Positions 5,143 through 8,094 of a stretch of 8,094 nucleotides of DNA are shown here, in pieces. Below the pieces are notes generated by a model. The model was not told where the DNA came from. It did no database searches and saw only the letters and a list, made by a program, of their open reading frames with translations. A program made the translations under genes and the position numbers. This DNA is from Ponticaulis sp. GTDB taxonomy: Bacteria; Pseudomonadota; Alphaproteobacteria; Caulobacterales; Hyphomonadaceae. How positions within the stretch are numbered: position 1 is the stretch's first letter; every line of letters starts with the position of its first letter. The stretch covers positions 12,612 through 20,705 of the forward strand of contig PABS01000051.1 of NCBI GenBank assembly GCA_002699325.1, in the 5' to 3' direction.

Positions 5143-6600
5143 TTACCAGCTCGTCGCGGACGGATCGCTGACCACTTGCATGGCACCTCGGGCCGGGTCG
5201 GCGAATTCGGGAATGATCTCTCTTATTGCGAGGGTGCCTGGTCCTGGCGTGTGGTAAAGCAGTTTGTAATGCTCGCCATCAGATCGGTAGAGATAGCTCA
5301 ATTCGCCCGGACTCTCAGGTAAGGCGTCGATATGGTCCGGCGCAAGTCCACTAACCCAGTCCTCGGTATTTGTTCCCCACTTCGTTCTCTGCCCATCCCA
5401 GCCATCTGATCTGGGGTACTCACCATGATCATGATGATAGGCTTCGAGCGCAGATGCCAGCTCGAGCAGGTCCAGCAATTGATCTTCCCAGATGCTCAAT
5501 TCGCTGCGTCTTGATTTCCACTGCAGCACCTCAAGCCAAGTTTTGTTAAGGTCTTCTGGGCCGGTGATGGAAGAGTCTTCTGATTGAAGACATTCTGCAA
5601 TCCTGATTGTTCGCTGGGTCGAACCCCAGGCATTCAAATGATATTGGGTGTCGAGAAAGCGCTCTGGCGCCAACAGAGCCGAGTCGAGGCTGCAGGGGGT
5701 CGAAACGTCTTTACTGTTCAACAGGCTATACAGACGCTCCACTTCAGCTCGACTGCCTTTGATGTCGTTAAATTGTCCTGGCGCGTATTGCATCAATGGA
5801 GGAGGAATCAGAACGAAAGTGATTCCTCTCTTTTTGAGTCGCGCTGAAGCTTTCGCCACGCGGTCGATATAATCTTCATTTAAGCGGTGCGGACGAATTG
5901 TGACGCGCCGGCGAGGGTCATTTCGTGATGACGCGGCCTGTTTCTCAGGAGCCGATGGAATGTAGATAGACCCAGAGGAATCCAAATGCAGGAAGGAATA
6001 ATACTCCTGAGGTTTTGGGGCCATGGAATCTCGGGCGGACATCCAGATCGACATTACGTTTTGTCTGGAGCTGAAGGTCTCCTCGCGTGTGCCTCTGGTC
6101 AGGCGCTCTGACGTGAGAAAATAAAGTCTTTCCGTATTTGTGCGCCATCCAAGCAGAAAAGCGTCAAAAGGATCTGAGTGATAATTTGCCGTTCGCCAGA
6201 GAAGAGCCTGTTCCTGTTCGAAGGTTGTGGCGCTAATCCGATAAAAAGCTTCAAGTTCGAACGCGGCGACGACGAGATCGCCTGGTTTGGCGATCCTCTC
6301 AGCGCGATCCAGGTGAAAGTCGACAGAGAAGCCGGCATGCGTTGAAAGATTGATCACCTCTCTTCCTGTCAGCGCGCTGAGCGTTTCGCCATCTACGCCG
6401 AACAGGCCGCTTGATCCCGCGACAAAGATCAGGCGTCCATTCTCATCACCTGACGTTTCGGCAGCGATCGTATCTTGAACCTGCATGACTGGAAGTAGCC
6501 AGCGTGCAGCTGGCGTTTTTGAACCATCCAGCAAATAGGGAAGCGCCGCGACGAGGCCGATCGTCGACAGCATACCAAGAAGAAGAGCGATCCATCTCAT
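5143..6600 (-). CDS. Membrane-anchored SGNH (DltD/AlgJ-like) protein with GspG-like C-terminal domain
   Basis: The 485-residue product has an N-terminal hydrophobic anchor or uncleaved signal (residues 4-24) that should place the rest in the periplasm. GSSGLFG at 62-68 fits SGNH block I, with Ser64 the likely nucleophile. DTQYHLNAWG at 317-326 fits the family's Asp/His block (Asp317, His321). Proteins of this kind partner MBOAT acyltransferases and pass acyl groups to exopolymers, as AlgJ/AlgX do for alginate. From about residue 372 to 460 the sequence changes character: a helix, then AYHHDHGEYP (387-396), WVSGLAP (415-421), ALPESPG (426-432) and YLYRSDGEHYKLL (436-448). That pattern resembles the globular part of GspG-like pseudopilins, without the pilin N-terminal helix. 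The ATG at 6600 follows the MBOAT gene; AGGAG (6617-6613) overlaps that gene's stop and lies 12 bases upstream, a long spacing. The 3' end is 8 bases from the convergent wzt gene. SGNH assignment is fairly sure; the acceptor is unknown. Confidence 0.8.
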   Translation of the reverse strand: MRWIALLLGMLSTIGLVAALPYLLDGSKTPAARWLLPVMQVQDTIAAETSGDENGRLIFVAGSSGLFGVDGETLSALTGREVINLSTHAGFSVDFHLDRAERIAKPGDLVVAAFELEAFYRISATTFEQEQALLWRTANYHSDPFDAFLLGWRTNTERLYFLTSERLTRGTREETFSSRQNVMSIWMSARDSMAPKPQEYYSFLHLDSSGSIYIPSAPEKQAASSRNDPRRRVTIRPHRLNEDYIDRVAKASARLKKRGITFVLIPPPLMQYAPGQFNDIKGSRAEVERLYSLLNSKDVSTPCSLDSALLAPERFLDTQYHLNAWGSTQRTIRIAECLQSEDSSITGPEDLNKTWLEVLQWKSRRSELSIWEDQLLDLLELASALEAYHHDHGEYPRSDGWDGQRTKWGTNTEDWVSGLAPDHIDALPESPGELSYLYRSDGEHYKLLYHTPGPGTLAIREIIPEFADPARGAMQVVSDPSATSW

Positions 6601-6615
6601 GCTGCAATCATGCTC

Positions 6616-8010
6616 CTAGAACTGGAAGTACAGGAATTCGGACGGGACGGATGTTTCCATCAGGCGTTTGACCGCCATAGTGCCAACAATCCCGACGAGG
6701 AAGAGCGCAAACCAGACCAGTGGCCCGCGCCGCTCCGTGACCGCATCCGTAATCTGATGACTGTTCGGTGCAAAACGTACAATCACGACGAACGCCGCCA
6801 GCAGACCCCAGACAAAAAGCGGCACAACCCCGCCCTGTACAAAGCCGAAACCTTGACCGCCCAGCATCGCTGCACTGACCGTGACAGCGTCACCAATGGT
6901 TTCCGCGCGGAAGAACACCCAGGTAAAGACGATGAAGACGAACGTCATCATCCACGCAATCGGTGTCCAGATGCCGATGCCTAGTCTCGACCACACACGG
7001 TTCAGTGCGAGTGCGGCACCGTGCAATGCGCCCCAAACAACAAATGTCCAGGCTGCGCCGTGCCATAGGCCACCCAGTAGCATGGTCAGGAAGAGGTTGA
7101 GATAGGTGCGGGCCTTGCCGCGCCGATTTCCGCCCAGCGGAATGTAGAGATAGTCGCGCAACCAGCGGGACAGGGTCATGTGCCAGCGCTGCCAGAAGTC
7201 CTGCAGGCTCTTTGCCTTATAGGGCGAGTTGAAGTTCTGCGGCAGCCGAAAACCGAACAGGAGGCCAAGGCCGATGGCCATATCGCTATAACCAGAGAAA
7301 TCGAAATAGAGCTGCATGGTATAGGAGAGCGCCGCCAGCCATGCATCTGACATCGTGAGCTCGGACGGGCTCGCGAAGCCGGCACTTGCCCATCGTGCGA
7401 AGGTGTCGGCGATCAGCACTTTCTTAGACAGGCCGATCAGGAACATGACCGTTCCGGCGAGAAAGAAGCCAGTTGGGCGAGGTGCTTTCAGCTGTGGGAT
7501 CAGCTCGTCATGACGAACGATCGGGCCCGCAATCAGTTGCGGAAAAAAGGTTACGAAGGCGGCGTATTCATCGAACCGCACGCGCTTTGTTTCAGTATAG
7601 GCTTCATCCACGATGAAGGCGATTTGCTGGAAGGTGAAGAAGCTGATCGCCAATGGAAGAAGCGGCGCTTCAAAGCCGGCAATTGGAAGGTGAAGCACAT
7701 CGTTCACAAAGAAACCGGAATATTTATAGAAACCGAGAAGCCCCAGATTGGCGGCGACGGCAAGGGCGACTAAGAGGTGCTTGGTCCTTCTGGAGCTCTG
7801 TTTTTCGAGCAGCAGATAGGCGCCATAATTGAAGCCAACTGACGCCAGAAGAATAAACAGATAAGTGAGTTTCCATTGCGCATAAAATACAAGGCTCGCA
7901 ATGACCAGCAGGGGTATGGCGAGTGCCGGCACAAATCGTCTGCAGAGAAAAAAGCCCAATAAGGCTGCTGGCAGAAACCAGAAGAGAAATGCTTCAGAAT
8001 TGAACAGCAT
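6616..8010 (-). CDS. MBOAT family O-acyltransferase (AlgI-like)
   Basis: This is a 464-residue polytopic inner-membrane protein with roughly ten or more hydrophobic segments. AlgI-type members take an acyl group, usually acetyl, from the cytoplasm and pass it to a periplasmic SGNH partner for O-acylation of a polysaccharide. Visible family marks are IAGPIVRHDE (160-169), QLYFDFSGYSD (233-243), FNSPYKAKSLQDFWQRWH (260-277) with the conserved His277, and SRWLRDYLYIPLGG (281-294). GGLWHGAAW (313-321) contains His317, the invariant catalytic histidine. TWVFFRAE (363-370) and the end FLYFQF are also typical. The length matches AlgI-like proteins (about 460-520). The start is ATG 8010, where the N-terminus MLFNSEAFLFWF is family-typical; only a weak G-rich run lies upstream. 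The SGNH gene follows 15 bases downstream in the same reading frame, so the pair is probably one operon. It is AlgI-like in architecture, but nothing here indicates alginate. Confidence 0.94.
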   Translation of the reverse strand: MLFNSEAFLFWFLPAALLGFFLCRRFVPALAIPLLVIASLVFYAQWKLTYLFILLASVGFNYGAYLLLEKQSSRRTKHLLVALAVAANLGLLGFYKYSGFFVNDVLHLPIAGFEAPLLPLAISFFTFQQIAFIVDEAYTETKRVRFDEYAAFVTFFPQLIAGPIVRHDELIPQLKAPRPTGFFLAGTVMFLIGLSKKVLIADTFARWASAGFASPSELTMSDAWLAALSYTMQLYFDFSGYSDMAIGLGLLFGFRLPQNFNSPYKAKSLQDFWQRWHMTLSRWLRDYLYIPLGGNRRGKARTYLNLFLTMLLGGLWHGAAWTFVVWGALHGAALALNRVWSRLGIGIWTPIAWMMTFVFIVFTWVFFRAETIGDAVTVSAAMLGGQGFGFVQGGVVPLFVWGLLAAFVVIVRFAPNSHQITDAVTERRGPLVWFALFLVGIVGTMAVKRLMETSVPSEFLYFQF

Positions 8011-8094
8011 ACAGCCCGAACCCCAATACTATCGGCGATTATGAAGGCCTCTGAAAGTGAGGTCTATAGCCAACGCCATGTCGTTAAACGGCTG
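8011..8094. other. Unassigned 84 bases upstream of the MBOAT gene
   Basis: Two readings are possible. On the minus strand a frame entering from the window edge stays open for 21 codons and ends at TAG 8031-8029, 18 bases before the MBOAT start; it could be the tail of an upstream operon gene. On the plus strand an ATG at 8041 opens a frame (MKASESEVYSQRHVVKRL) that runs to the window edge, and another ATG lies at 8078. None has a clear ribosome binding site. I saw no convincing promoter: the minus strand has CATAAT, but no well-spaced -35 partner. Confidence 0.3.

Noticed and set aside
6610..6984. 124-codon plus-strand ORF opposite the MBOAT 3' half
   Set aside because: It is a highly charged shadow of hydrophobic membrane codons, with no domain.

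Overview
The window looks like part of a cell-surface polysaccharide locus from a Gram-negative bacterium, most likely an alphaproteobacterium. The base composition is moderately GC-rich. The export genes encode a Wzm/Wzt-type ABC transporter whose ATPase has the long N-terminal insertion seen in alphaproteobacterial KpsT/Wzt proteins. The species cannot be named from the sequence alone. Almost all of the window is coding, and no stretch over 300 bases lacks a gene.

Layout. At the left edge, on the minus strand, is the start of a sulfotransferase gene that is cut off by the window. Divergent from it is a tight plus-strand run (222-5134): a family 2 glycosyltransferase, rfbC (dTDP-4-dehydrorhamnose 3,5-epimerase), rfbB (dTDP-glucose 4,6-dehydratase), a Wzm-type permease and a Wzt-type ATPase. 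A possible 40-codon ORF fills the gap between the glycosyltransferase and rfbC. A perfect hairpin sits exactly at the rfbB stop codon. Convergent with this run, 8 bases away, is a minus-strand pair (8010 down to 5143): an AlgI-like MBOAT acyltransferase followed by a membrane-anchored SGNH/DltD/AlgJ-like protein. The last 84 bases lie upstream of the MBOAT gene and cannot be assigned.

How the genes could work together (inference). RfbB and RfbC make a dTDP-4-keto-6-deoxy-L-sugar, the step before L-rhamnose. The glycosyltransferase helps build a lipid-linked glycan. Wzm and Wzt move the finished chain across the inner membrane. The MBOAT/SGNH pair would add acyl (probably acetyl) groups on the periplasmic side, and the sulfotransferase may add sulfate to this or another glycan. 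rmlA and rmlD are not in the window.

Most notable points: the SGNH protein ends in a domain resembling the globular part of a type II secretion pseudopilin (GspG-like); the Wzt protein carries an unusual C-terminal beta-rich domain; and the MBOAT and SGNH genes lie in the same reading frame, separated only by one amber codon and five sense codons.
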